Assembly: GCA_963402885.1 (NCBI GenBank)
Contig: OY727096.1
Location: forward strand, 12,505,820 to 12,569,819
Direction of reading: 5' to 3'
Origin: Antedon bifida
Taxonomy: Eukaryota; Echinodermata; Crinoidea; Comatulida; Antedonidae
DNA: 64,000 bases
Shown piece after piece: positions 24,204 through 36,503 of this stretch. Under the pieces are notes generated by a model. That model ran no database searches and was not told the origin of the DNA. It worked only from the letters and a program-made list of their open reading frames with translations. The position numbers and the translations under genes are program-made. Positions within the stretch are counted from its first letter, which is position 1; the number at the start of each line of letters is the position of its first letter.

Positions 24204-26626
24204 AAAGTGTACAGAATAGCTTCAAATCGCATTTGGAGACGTTTTAGACCATTTTGTGATTTTCGAAAAAACTTTTCACACAAAAACATCAAAGAGCACA
24301 AAATAGCTTAGAATAGCTTCAAATCGCATTTGGAGACGTTTTAGACCATTTTGTTATTTGCGAAAAAACTTAGTTACACAAAAACACCAAAGTGCTTAGA
24401 ATAGCTTCAAATCGCATTTGGAGACGTTTTAGACCATTTTGTGATTTTCGAAAAAAGTTGTTAACATAAAAACATCAAAGTGTACAGAATAGCTTCATAT
24501 CGCATTTGGAGACGTTTTAGACCATTTTGTGATTTTCGAAAAAACTTGTTAACACAAAAACACCAAAGTGTACAGAATAGCTTCAAATCGCATTTGGAGA
24601 CGTTTTAGACCATTTTGTGATTTTCGAAAAAACTTTTCACACAAAAACATCAAAGTGTACAGAATAGCTTCAAATCGCATTTGGAGACGTTTTAGACCAT
24701 TTTGTGATTTTCGAAAAAAATTGTTAACATAAAAACATCAAAGTGAACAGAATAGCTTCAAATCGCATTTGGAGACGTTTTAGACCATTTTGTGATTTTC
24801 GAAAAAACTTTTCACACAAAAACATCAAAGAGCACAAAATAGCTTAATATCGTATTTAAAAACGTTTTAGACCATTTTGAGCATTTCGACAAAAAATTTT
24901 CACACAAAACATAAAAGTGTACAGAATAGCTTCAATTCGCATTTGGAGACGTTTTAGACCATTTTGAGATTTTCGAAAAAACTTTTTAACACAAAAACAC
25001 CAAAGTGCTTAGAATAGCTTCAAATCGCATTTGGAGACGTTTTAGACCATTTTGAGATTTTCGAAAAAACTTTTTAACACAAAAACACAAAAGTGCTTAG
25101 AATAGCTTCAAATCGCATTTGGAGACGTTTTAGACCATTTTGTGATTTTCGAAAAAACTTGTTGACATAAAAACACCAAAGTGCTTAGAATAGCTTCAAA
25201 TCGCATTTGGAGACGTTTTAGACCATTTTGTGATTTTCGAAATAACTTGTTAACATAAAAACATCAAAGTGTACAGAATAGCTTCAAATCGCATTTAGAG
25301 ACGTTTTAGACCAATTTGTGATTTTGGAAAAAACTTGTTAACATAAAAACACCAAAGTGCTTAGAATAGCTTCAAATCGCATTTTGAGACATTTTAGACA
25401 ATTTGTGATTTTCGAAAGAACTTGGTTACACAAAAACATAAAAGTGCTTAAAATCGCATTAGAAACCGTTTTAGACCATTTTGAGCATTTCGATAAAACT
25501 TTTAACACAAAAACATCAAAGAGCACAAAATAGCTTAATATCGTATTTAAAAACGTTTTAGACAATTTTGAGCATTTCGACAAAAATTTTTCACACAAAA
25601 CATCAAAGTGTACAGAATAGATTCAAATCGCATTTGGAGACGTTTTAGACCATTTTGTGATTTTCAAAAAAACTTGTTAACAAAAAAAACACCAAAGTGC
25701 TAAGAATAGATTCAAATCGCATTTGGAGACGTTTTAGACCATTTTGAGCATTTCGATAAAACTTTTCACACAAAAACATCAAAGTGTTCAGAATAGCTTC
25801 AAATCGCATTTGGAGACGTTTTAGACCATTTTGTGATTTTTGAAAAAACTTGTTAACATAAAAACACCAAAGTGTACAGAATAGCTTCAAATTGCATTTG
25901 GAGACAATTTAGACCATTTTGTGATTTTCGAAAAAACTTGCTAACATAAAAACACCAAAGTGCTTAGAATAGCTTCAAATTGCATATTGAGACATTTTAG
26001 AATATTTTGTGATTTTTGAAAAAATTTGGTTACACAAAAACACCAAAGTGCTTAGAATAGCTTCAAATCGCATTTCTAGACGTTTTAGACCATTTTGAGC
26101 ATTTCGACAAAAATTTTTAACACAAAACATCAAAGTGTACAGAATAGCTTCAAATCGCATATGAAGACATTTTAGACGATTTTGTGATTTTCGAAAAAAG
26201 TTGTTAATTTAACATAAAAACATCAAAGTGTACAGAATAGCTTCAAATCGCATTTGGAGACGTTTTAGACCATTTTCTGATTTTCGAAAAAAATTGTTAA
26301 CATAAAAACATCAAAGTGCTTAGAATAGCTTCAAATCGCATTTGGAGACGTTTTAGACCATTTTGTGATTTTCGAAAAAACTTGTTAACATAAAATCATC
26401 AAAGTGTACAGAATAGCTTCAAATCGCATTTGGAGACGTTTTAGACCATTTTGTGATTTTCAAAAAAACTTGTTAACATAAAAACATCAAAGTGTACAGA
26501 ATAGCTTCAAATCGCATTTGGAGACGTTTTAGACCATTTTGTGATTTTCGAAAAAACTTTTCACACAAAAACATCAAAGAGCACAAAATAGCTTAATATC
26601 GTATTTAAAAACGTTTTAGACCATTA
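24204..26626 (+). repeat. Source-side of the 18,968-bp-offset duplication
   Basis: From 24,204 the sequence is repeated starting at 43,172 with the same order of rare variants (98-bp monomer at 24,291 and 43,259; GTTATTTGCG at 24,353 and 43,321; AAAGTGAACAG; CTTCAATTCGC; diverged module). The offset is constant to 26,626. Beyond that it changes in steps to 18,612, 18,700, 19,052 and 19,140 as small insertions and deletions intervene. Confidence 0.86.
25178..26224 (+). repeat. Diverged module, long form, copy 2
   Basis: This lies exactly 7,362 bp from copy 1, and the conceptual minus-strand translations are unchanged between the two. It belongs to the second 7,362-bp tandem copy. Confidence 0.88.
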
Positions 26627-29345
26627 ATTTTTGTGATTTTCGAAAAAACTTGTTAACATAATAACACCAAAGTGCTTAGAATAGCTTCAAATCGCATTTG
26701 GAGACGTTTTAGACCATTTTGTGATTTTCGAAAAAAGTTGTTAACATAAAAACATCAAAGTGTACAGAATAGCTTCATATCGCATTTGGAGACGTTTTAG
26801 ACCATTTTGTGATTTTCGAAAAAACTTGTTAACATAAAAACATCAAAGTGTACAGAATAGTTTCAAATCGCATTTGGAGACGTTTTAGACCATTTTGTGA
26901 TTTTCGAAAAAACTTTTCACACAAAAACATCAAAGAGCACAAAATAGCTTAATATCGTATTTAAAAACGTTTTAGACCATTTTGAGCATTTCGACAAAAT
27001 TTTTTCACACAAAACATCAAAGTGTACAGAATAGCTTCAAATCGCATTTGGAGACGTTTTAGACCATTTTGTGATTTTCGAAAAATCTTGTTAACATAAA
27101 AACATCAAAGTGTTCAGAATAGCTTGAAATCGCATTTGGAGACGTTTTAGACCATTTTGTGATTTTCGAAAAAACTTTTCACACAAAAACATCAAAGAGC
27201 ACAAAATAGATTAATATCGTATTTAAAACCGTTTTAGACCATTTTGAGCATTTCGACAAAAATTTTTCACACAAAACATCAAAGTGTTCAGAATAGCTTC
27301 AAATCGCATTTGGAGACGTTTTAGACCATTTTGTGATTTTCGAAAAAACTTGTTAACATAAAAACACCAAAGTGCTTAGAATAGCTTCAAATCGCATTTG
27401 GAGACGTTTTAGACCATTTTGTGATTTTCGAAAAAACTTGTTAACATAAAAACACCAAAGTGCTTAGAATAGCTTCAAATCGCATTTGGAGACGTTTTAG
27501 ACCATTTTGTGATTTTCGAAAAAACTTGTTAACATAAAAACATCAAAGTGTTCAGAATAGCTTCAAATCGCATTTGGAGACGTTTTAGACCATTTTGTGA
27601 TTTTCGAAAAAAGTTGTTAACATAAAAACATCAAAGTGTACAGAATAGCTTCATATCGCATTTGGAGACGTTTTAGACCATTTTGTGATTTTCGAAAAAA
27701 CATGTTAACACAAAAACACCAAAGTGTACAGAATAGTTTCAAATCGCATTTGGAGACGTTTTAGACCATTTTGTGATTTTCGAAAAAACTTTTCACACAA
27801 AAACATCAAAGTGTACAGAATAGCTTCAAATCGCATTTGGAGACGTTTTAGACGATTTTGTGATTTTCGAAAAAACTTGTTAACATAAAAACATCAAAGT
27901 GTACAGAATAGCTTCAAATCGCATTTGGAGACGTTTTAGACCATTTTGTGATTTTCGAAAAAACTTTTTAACACAAAAACATCAAAGAGCACAAAATAGC
28001 TTAATATCGTATTTAAAAACGTTTTAGACCATTTTGAGCATTTCGACAAAAATTGTTTACACAAAACATCAAAGTGTACAGAATAGCTTCAAATCGAATT
28101 TTGAGACGTTTTAGACCATTTTGTGATTTTCGAAAAAACTTGTTAACATAAAAACACCAAAGTGCTTAGAATAGCTTCAAATCGCATTTGGAGACGTTTT
28201 AGACCATTTTGTGATTTTCGAAAAAACTTGTTAACATAAAAACATCAAAGTGTTCAGAATAGCTTCAAATCGCATTTGGAGACGTTTTAGACCATTTTGT
28301 GATTTTCGAGAAAACTTGTTAACATAAAAACATCAAAGTGTTCAGAATAGCTTCAAATCGCATTTGGAGACGTTTTAGACCATTTTGTTATTTTCGAAAA
28401 AACTTAGTTACACAAAAACACCAAAGTGCTTAGAATAGCTTCAAATCGCATTTGGAGACGTTTTAGACCATTTTGTGATTTTCGAAAAAACTTTTCACAC
28501 AAAAACATCAAAGAGCACAAAATAGCTTAATATCGTATTTAAAAACGTTTTAGACCATTTTGAGCATTTCGACAAAAATTTTTCACACAAAACATCAAAG
28601 TGTACAGAATAGCTTCAAATCGCATTTTGAGACGTTTTAGACCATTTTGTGATTTTCGAAAAAACTTGTTAACATAAAAACACCAAAGTGCTTAGAATAG
28701 CTTCAAATCGCATTTGGAGACGTTTTAGACCATTTTGTGATTTTCGAAAAAACTTGTTAACATAAAAACATCAAAGTGTTCAGAATAGCTTCAAATCGCA
28801 TTTGGAGACGTTTTAGACCATTTTGTTATTTTCGAAAAAACTTTGTTACACAAAAACACCAAAGTGCTTAGAATAGCTTCAAATCGCATTTGGAGACGTT
28901 TTAGACCATTTTGTGATTTTCGAAAAAAGTTGTTAACATAAAAACATCAAAGTGTACAGAATAGCTTCATATCGCATTTGGAGACGTTTTAGACCATTTT
29001 GTGATTTTCGAAAAAACTTTTTAACACAAAAACACCAAAGTGCTTAGAATAGCTCCAAATCGCATTTGGAGACGTTTTAGACCATTTGGTGATTTTCGAA
29101 AAAAATTGTTAACATAAAAACATCAAAGTGTACAGAATAGCTTCAAATCGCAATTGGAGACGTTTTAGACCATTTTGTGATTTTCGAAAAAACTTGTTAA
29201 CATAAAAACACCAAAGTGCTTAGAATAGCTTGAAATCGCATTTGGAGACGTTTTAGACCATTTTGTGATTTTCGAAAAAACTTGTTAACATAAAAACATC
29301 AAAGTGTTCAGAATAGCTTCAAATCGCATTTGGAGACGTTTTAGA

Positions 29346-32240
29346 CCATTTTGTTATTTTCGAAAAAACTTTGTTACACAAAAACACCAAAGTGCTTAGA
29401 ATAGCTTCAAATCGCATTTGGAGACGTTTTAGACCATTTTGTGATTTTCGAAAAAACTTTTTAACACAAAAACACCAAAGTGCTTAGAATAGCTTCAAAT
29501 CGCATTTGGAGACGTTTTAGACCATTTGGTGATTTTCGAAAAAACTTGTTAATATAAAAACATCAAAGTGTACAGAATAGCTTCAAATCGCATTTGGAGA
29601 CGTTTTAGACCATTTTGTGATTTTCGAAAAAACTTGTTAACATAAAAACATCAAAGTGTTCAGAATAGCTTGAAATCGCATTTGGAGACGTTTTAGACCA
29701 TTTTGTGATTTTCGAAAAAACTTTTCACACAAAAACATCAAAGAGCACAAAATAGCTTAATATCGTATTTAAAAACGTTTTAGACCATTTTGAGCATTTC
29801 GACAAAAATTTTTCACACAAAACATCAAAGTGTACAGAATAGCTTCAAATCGCATTTTGAGACGTTTTAGACCATTTTGTGATTTTCGAAAAAACTTGTT
29901 AACATAAAAACACCAAAGTGCTTAGAATAGCTTCAAATCGCATTTGGAGACGTTTTAGACCATTTTGTGATTTTCGAAAAAACTTGTTAACATAAAAACA
30001 TCAAAGTGTTCAGAATAGCTTCAAATCGCATTTGGAGACGTTTTAGACCATTTTGTTATTTTCGAAAAAACTTAGTTACACAAAAACACCAAAGTGCTTA
30101 GAATAGCTTCAAATCGCATTTGGAGACGTTTTAGACCATTTTGTGATTTTCGAAAAAAGTTGTTAACATAAAAACATCAAAGTGTACAGAATAGCTTCAT
30201 ATCGCATTTGGAGACGTTTTAGACCATTTTGTGATTTTCGAAAAAACTTGTTAACACAAAAACACAAAAGTGCTTAGAATAGCTTCAAATCGCATTTGGA
30301 GACGTTTTAGACCATTTTGTGATTTTCGAAAAAACTTGTTGACATAAAAACACCAAAGTGCTTAGAATAGCTTCAAATCGCATTTGGAGACGTTTTAGAT
30401 CATTTTGTGATTTTCGAAATAACTTGTTAACATAAAAACATCAAAGTGTACAGAATAGCTTCAAATCGCATTTAGAGACGTTTTAGACCAATTTGTGATT
30501 TTGGAAAAAACTTGTTAACATAAAAACACGAAAGTGCTTAGAATAGCTTCAAATCGCATTTTGAGACATTTTAGACAATTTGTGATTTTCGAAAGAACTT
30601 GGTTACACAAAAACATAAAAGTGCTTAAAATCGCATTAGAAACCGTTTTAGACCATTTTGAGCATTTCGATAAAACTTTTCACACAAAAACATCAAAGAG
30701 CACAAAATAGCTTAATATCGTATTTAAAAACGTTTTAGACAATTTTGAGCATTTCGACAAAAATTTTTCACACAAAACATCAAAGTGTACAGAATAGCTT
30801 CAAATCGCATTTGGAGACGTTTTAGACCATTTTGTGATTTTCAAAAAAACTTGTTAACAAAAAAAACACCAAAGTGCTAAGAATAGCTTCAAATCGCATT
30901 TGGAGACGTTTTAGACCATTTTGTGATTTTCGAAAAAACTTTTCACACAAAAACATCAAAGTGTACAGAATAGCTTCAAATCGCATTTTGAGACGTTTTA
31001 GACCATTTTGTGATTTTCGAAAAAACTTGTTAACATAAAAACACCAAAGTGCTTAGAATAGCTTCAAATCGCATTTGGAGACGTTTTAGACCATTTTGTG
31101 ATTTTCGAAAAAACTTGTTAACATAAAAACATCAAAGTGTTCAGAATAGCTTCAAATCGCATTTGGAGACGTTTTAGACCATTTTGTTATTTTCGAAAAA
31201 ACTTAGTTACACAAAAACACCAAAGTGCTTAGAATAGCTTCAAATCGCATTTGGAGACGTTTTAGACCATTTTGTGATTTTCGAAAAAAGTTGTTAACAT
31301 AAAAACATCAAAGTGTACAGAATAGCTTCATATCGCATTTGGAGACGTTTTAGACCATTTTGTGATTTTCGAAAAAACTTGTTAACATAAAAACATCAAA
31401 GTGTACAGAATAGCTTCAAATCGCATTTGGAGACGTTTTAGACCATTTTGTGATTTTCGAAAAAACTTTTCACACAAAAACATCAAAGAGCACAAAATAG
31501 CTTAGAATAGCTTCAAATCGCATTTGGAGACGTTTTAGACCATTTTGTGATTTTCGAAAAAAGTTGTTAACATAAAAACATCAAAGTGTACAGAATAGCT
31601 TCATATCGCATTTGGAGACGTTTTAGACCATTTTGTGATTTTCGAAAAAACTTGTTAACACAAAAACACCAAAGTGTACAGAATAGCTTCAAATCGCATT
31701 TGGAGACGTTTTAGACCATTTTGTGATTTTCGAAAAAACTTTTCACACAAAAACATCAAAGTGTACAGAATAGCTTCAAATCGCATTTGGAGACGTTTTA
31801 GACCATTTTGTGATTTTCGAAAAAACTTGTTAACATAAAAACATCAAAGTGTACAGAATAGCTTCAAATCGCATTTGGAGACGTTTTAGACCATTTTGTG
31901 ATTTTCGAAAAAACTTTTCACACAAAAACATCAAAGAGCACAAAATAGCTTAATATCGTATTTAAAAACGTTTTAGACCATTTTGAGCATTTCGACAAAC
32001 AATTTTCACACAAAACATAAAAGTGTACAGAATAGCTTCAATTCGCATTTGGAGACGTTTTAGACCATTTTGAGATTTTCGAAAAAACTTTTTAACACAA
32101 AAACACCAAAGTGCTTAGAATAGCTTCAAATCGCATTTGGAGACGTTTTAGACCATTTTGAGATTTTCGAAAAAACTTTTTAACACAAAAACACAAAAGT
32201 GCTTAGAATAGCTTCAAATCGCATTTGGAGACGTTTTAGA
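29346..32240 (+). repeat. 2,895-bp tandem duplication, copy 1
   Basis: Landmarks recur 2,895 bp downstream: CTTTGTTACAC (29,371 and 32,266), GTTAATATAAAAAC (29,551 and 32,446) and TTTTAGATCATTTTG (30,398 and 33,293). The unit holds the short diverged module. Here the 98-bp chimeric monomer near 31,485 is followed directly by a GTTGTTAAC tail, so one 88-bp stretch present in copy 2 is missing. Confidence 0.88.
30355..30958 (+). repeat. Diverged module, short form, three copies
   Basis: It holds the first half of the diverged module (CGAAATAAC, TTTAGAGACG, CCAATTTG, CGAAAGAACTTGG, the shortened monomer, AACAAAAAAAACACC) but returns to standard monomers afterwards. Private marks shared by all three short copies are TTTTAGATCATTTTG and AACACGAAAGTG. 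The other copies are 33,250-33,853 (offset 2,895) and 49,407-50,010 (offset 19,052). Confidence 0.87.
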
Positions 32241-35223
32241 CCATTTTGTTATTTTCGAAAAAACTTTGTTACACAAAAACACCAAAGTGCTTAGAATAGC
32301 TTCAAATCGCATTTGGAGACGTTTTAGACCATTTTGTGATTTTCGAAAAAACTTTTTAACACAAAAACACCAAAGTGCTTAGAATAGCTTCAAATCGCAT
32401 TTGGAGACGTTTTAGACCATTTGGTGATTTTCGAAAAAACTTGTTAATATAAAAACATCAAAGTGTACAGAATAGCTTCAAATCGCATTTGGAGACGTTT
32501 TAGACCATTTTGTGATTTTCGAAAAAACTTGTTAACATAAAAACATCAAAGTGTTCAGAATAGCTTGAAATCGCATTTGGAGACGTTTTAGACCATTTTG
32601 TGATTTTCGAAAAAACTTTTCACACAAAAACATCAAAGAGCACAAAATAGCTTAATATCGTATTTAAAAACGTTTTAGACCATTTTGAGCATTTCGACAA
32701 AAATTTTTCACACAAAACATCAAAGTGTACAGAATAGCTTCAAATCGCATTTTGAGACGTTTTAGACCATTTTGTGATTTTCGAAAAAACTTGTTAACAT
32801 AAAAACACCAAAGTGCTTAGAATAGCTTCAAATCGCATTTGGAGACGTTTTAGACCATTTTGTGATTTTCGAAAAAACTTGTTAACATAAAAACATCAAA
32901 GTGTTCAGAATAGCTTCAAATCGCATTTGGAGACGTTTTAGACCATTTTGTTATTTTCGAAAAAACTTAGTTACACAAAAACACCAAAGTGCTTAGAATA
33001 GCTTCAAATCGCATTTGGAGACGTTTTAGACCATTTTGTGATTTTCGAAAAAAGTTGTTAACATAAAAACATCAAAGTGTACAGAATAGCTTCATATCGC
33101 ATTTGGAGACGTTTTAGACCATTTTGTGATTTTCGAAAAAACTTGTTAACACAAAAACACAAAAGTGCTTAGAATAGCTTCAAATCGCATTTGGAGACGT
33201 TTTAGACCATTTTGTGATTTTCGAAAAAACTTGTTGACATAAAAACACCAAAGTGCTTAGAATAGCTTCAAATCGCATTTGGAGACGTTTTAGATCATTT
33301 TGTGATTTTCGAAATAACTTGTTAACATAAAAACATCAAAGTGTACAGAATAGCTTCAAATCGCATTTAGAGACGTTTTAGACCAATTTGTGATTTTGGA
33401 AAAAACTTGTTAACATAAAAACACGAAAGTGCTTAGAATAGCTTCAAATCGCATTTTGAGACATTTTAGACAATTTGTGATTTTCGAAAGAACTTGGTTA
33501 CACAAAAACATAAAAGTGCTTAAAATCGCATTAGAAACCGTTTTAGACCATTTTGAGCATTTCGATAAAACTTTTCACACAAAAACATCAAAGAGCACAA
33601 AATAGCTTAATATCGTATTTAAAAACGTTTTAGACAATTTTGAGCATTTCGACAAAAATTTTTCACACAAAACATCAAAGTGTACAGAATAGCTTCAAAT
33701 CGCATTTGGAGACGTTTTAGACCATTTTGTGATTTTCAAAAAAACTTGTTAACAAAAAAAACACCAAAGTGCTAAGAATAGCTTCAAATCGCATTTGGAG
33801 ACGTTTTAGACCATTTTGTGATTTTCGAAAAAACTTTTCACACAAAAACATCAAAGTGTACAGAATAGCTTCAAATCGCATTTTGAGACGTTTTAGACCA
33901 TTTTGTGATTTTCGAAAAAACTTGTTAACATAAAAACACCAAAGTGCTTAGAATAGCTTCAAATCGCATTTGGAGACGTTTTAGACCATTTTGTGATTTT
34001 CGAAAAAACTTGTTAACATAAAAACATCAAAGTGTTCAGAATAGCTTCAAATCGCATTTGGAGACGTTTTAGACCATTTTGTTATTTTCGAAAAAACTTA
34101 GTTACACAAAAACACCAAAGTGCTTAGAATAGCTTCAAATCGCATTTGGAGACGTTTTAGACCATTTTGTGATTTTCGAAAAAAGTTGTTAACATAAAAA
34201 CATCAAAGTGTACAGAATAGCTTCATATCGCATTTGGAGACGTTTTAGACCATTTTGTGATTTTCGAAAAAACTTGTTAACATAAAAACATCAAAGTGTA
34301 CAGAATAGCTTCAAATCGCATTTGGAGACGTTTTAGACCATTTTGTGATTTTCGAAAAAACTTTTCACACAAAAACATCAAAGAGCACAAAATAGCTTAG
34401 AATAGCTTCAAATCGCATTTGGAGACGTTTTAGACCATTTTGTTATTTGCGAAAAAACTTAGTTACACAAAAACACCAAAGTGCTTAGAATAGCTTCAAA
34501 TCGCATTTGGAGACGTTTTAGACCATTTTGTGATTTTCGAAAAAAGTTGTTAACATAAAAACATCAAAGTGTACAGAATAGCTTCATATCGCATTTGGAG
34601 ACGTTTTAGACCATTTTGTGATTTTCGAAAAAACTTGTTAACACAAAAACACCAAAGTGTACAGAATAGCTTCAAATCGCATTTGGAGACGTTTTAGACC
34701 ATTTTGTGATTTTCGAAAAAACTTTTCACACAAAAACATCAAAGTGTACAGAATAGCTTCAAATCGCATTTGGAGACGTTTTAGACCATTTTGTGATTTT
34801 CGAAAAAACTTGTTAACATAAAAACATCAAAGTGTACAGAATAGCTTCAAATCGCATTTGGAGACGTTTTAGACCATTTTGTGATTTTCGAAAAAACTTT
34901 TCACACAAAAACATCAAAGAGCACAAAATAGCTTAATATCGTATTTAAAAACGTTTTAGACCATTTTGAGCATTTCGACAAACAATTTTCACACAAAACA
35001 TAAAAGTGTACAGAATAGCTTCAATTCGCATTTGGAGACGTTTTAGACCATTTTGAGATTTTCGAAAAAACTTTTTAACACAAAAACACCAAAGTGCTTA
35101 GAATAGCTTCAAATCGCATTTGGAGACGTTTTAGACCATTTTGAGATTTTCGAAAAAACTTTTTAACACAAAAACACAAAAGTGCTTAGAATAGCTTCAA
35201 ATCGCATTTGGAGACGTTTTAGA
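32241..35223 (+). repeat. 2,895-bp tandem duplication, copy 2 (2,983 bp with an extra 88 bp)
   Basis: The unit is one monomer longer than copy 1 because it retains the TTATTTGCG/CTTAGTTACAC stretch near 34,442. The start is a chimeric monomer: it enters as the TTGTTATTTT monomer that elsewhere has the tail CTTGTTGACAT (compare 35,231 and 51,388) but has the CTTTGTTACAC tail. That joint marks where the unequal exchange happened. Confidence 0.88.
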
Positions 35224-35526
35224 CCATTTTGTTATTTTCGAAAAAACTTGTTGACATAAAAACACCAAAGTGCTTAGAATAGCTTCAAATCGCATTTGGA
35301 GACGTTTTAGACCATTTTGTGATTTTCGAAAAAAGTTGTTAACATAAAAACATCAAAGTGTACAGAATAGCTTCATATCGCATTTGGAGACGTTTTAGAC
35401 CATTTTGTGATTTTCGAAAAAACTTGTTAACACAAAAACACAAAAGTGCTTAGAATAGCTTCAAATCGCATTTGGAGACGTTTTAGACCATTTTGTTATT
35501 TTCGAAAAAACTTGTTGACATAAAAA

Positions 35527-36503
35527 CACCAAAGTGCTTAGAATAGCTTCAAATCGCATTTGGAGACGTTTTAGACCATTTTGAGCATTTCGACAAAAAA
35601 TTTTTACACAAAACATCAAAGTGTACAGAATAGCTTAAAATCGTATTTGGAGACGTTTTAGACCATTTTGTGATTTTGGAAAAAAGTTGTTAACATAAAA
35701 ACATCAAAGTGTACAGAATAGCTTCAAATCGCATTTGGAGACGTTATAGACCATTTTGTGATTTTCGAAAAAAGTTGTTAACATAAAAACATCAAAGTGT
35801 ACAGAATAGCTTCAAATCGCATTTGGAGACGTTTTAGACCATTTTGTGATTTTCGAAAAAACTTTTCACACAAAAACATCAAAGAGCACAAAATAGCTTA
35901 ATATCGTATTTAAAAACGTTTTAGACCATTTTGAGCATTTCGACAAAAATTTTTTACACAAAACATCAAAGTGTACAGAATAGCTTCAAATCGCATTTGG
36001 AGACGTTTTAGACCATTTTGTGATTTTCGAAAAAACTTGTTAACATAAAAACACCAAAGTGTTTAGAATAGCTTCAAATCGCATTTGGAGACGTTTTAGA
36101 CCATTTTGTGATTTTCGAAAAAACTTGTTCACATAAAAACATCAAAGTGTACAGAATAGCTTCAAATCGCATTTGGAGACGTTTTAGACCATTTTGTGAT
36201 TTTCGAAAAAACTTTTCACACATCAAACTTTTCACACATCAAAGAGCACAAAATAGCTTAATATCGTATTTCAAAACGTTTTAGACCATTTTGAGCATTT
36301 CGACAAAAATTTTTCACACAAAACATCAAAGTGTACAGAATAGCTTCAAATCGCATTTGGAGACGTTTTAGACCATTTTGTGATTTTCGAAAAAACTTTT
36401 TAACACAAAAACACCAAAGTGCTTAGAATAGCTCCAAATCGCATTTGGAGACGTTTTAGACCATTTGGTGATTTTCGAAAAATATTGTTAACATAAAAAC
36501 ATC
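35527..36503 (+). repeat. Entry into type I block, copy of 10,345-11,321
   Basis: Upstream, at 35,520, the tail is CTTGTTGACAT (type II), while the equivalent place at about 10,330 has CTTGGTTACAC. From AAAGTGCTTAG onward both follow the same order: a chimeric monomer with GAGCATTTCGACAAAAAATTT, GCTTAAAATCGTATTTGG, TTTTGGAAAAAAG, GTTATAG. The same entry sequence is thus joined to two different left flanks. Confidence 0.84.

Larger units (their letters stand above)
20602..27963 (+). repeat. 7,362-bp tandem duplication, copy 2 (~84 monomers)
   Basis: This is the second copy, directly adjoining the first. Its right boundary is also blurred because similarity to the start of copy 2 continues to about 28.29 kb with two differences (AATTGTTTAC, ATCGAATTTTG). 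The same differences in 46.75 kb show that the third copy of the 3' half descends from this second copy rather than from the first; only one of them (AATTGTTTAC) is shared there. Confidence 0.87.

Noticed and set aside
13240..27963. Possibility that the 7,362-bp tandem copies are purely an assembly artefact
   Set aside because: Not fully excluded, but small consistent differences between copies (near 13,590, 13,697, 15,859) and the distinct third copy at 43-46 kb argue for real duplication. Spanning reads would settle it.
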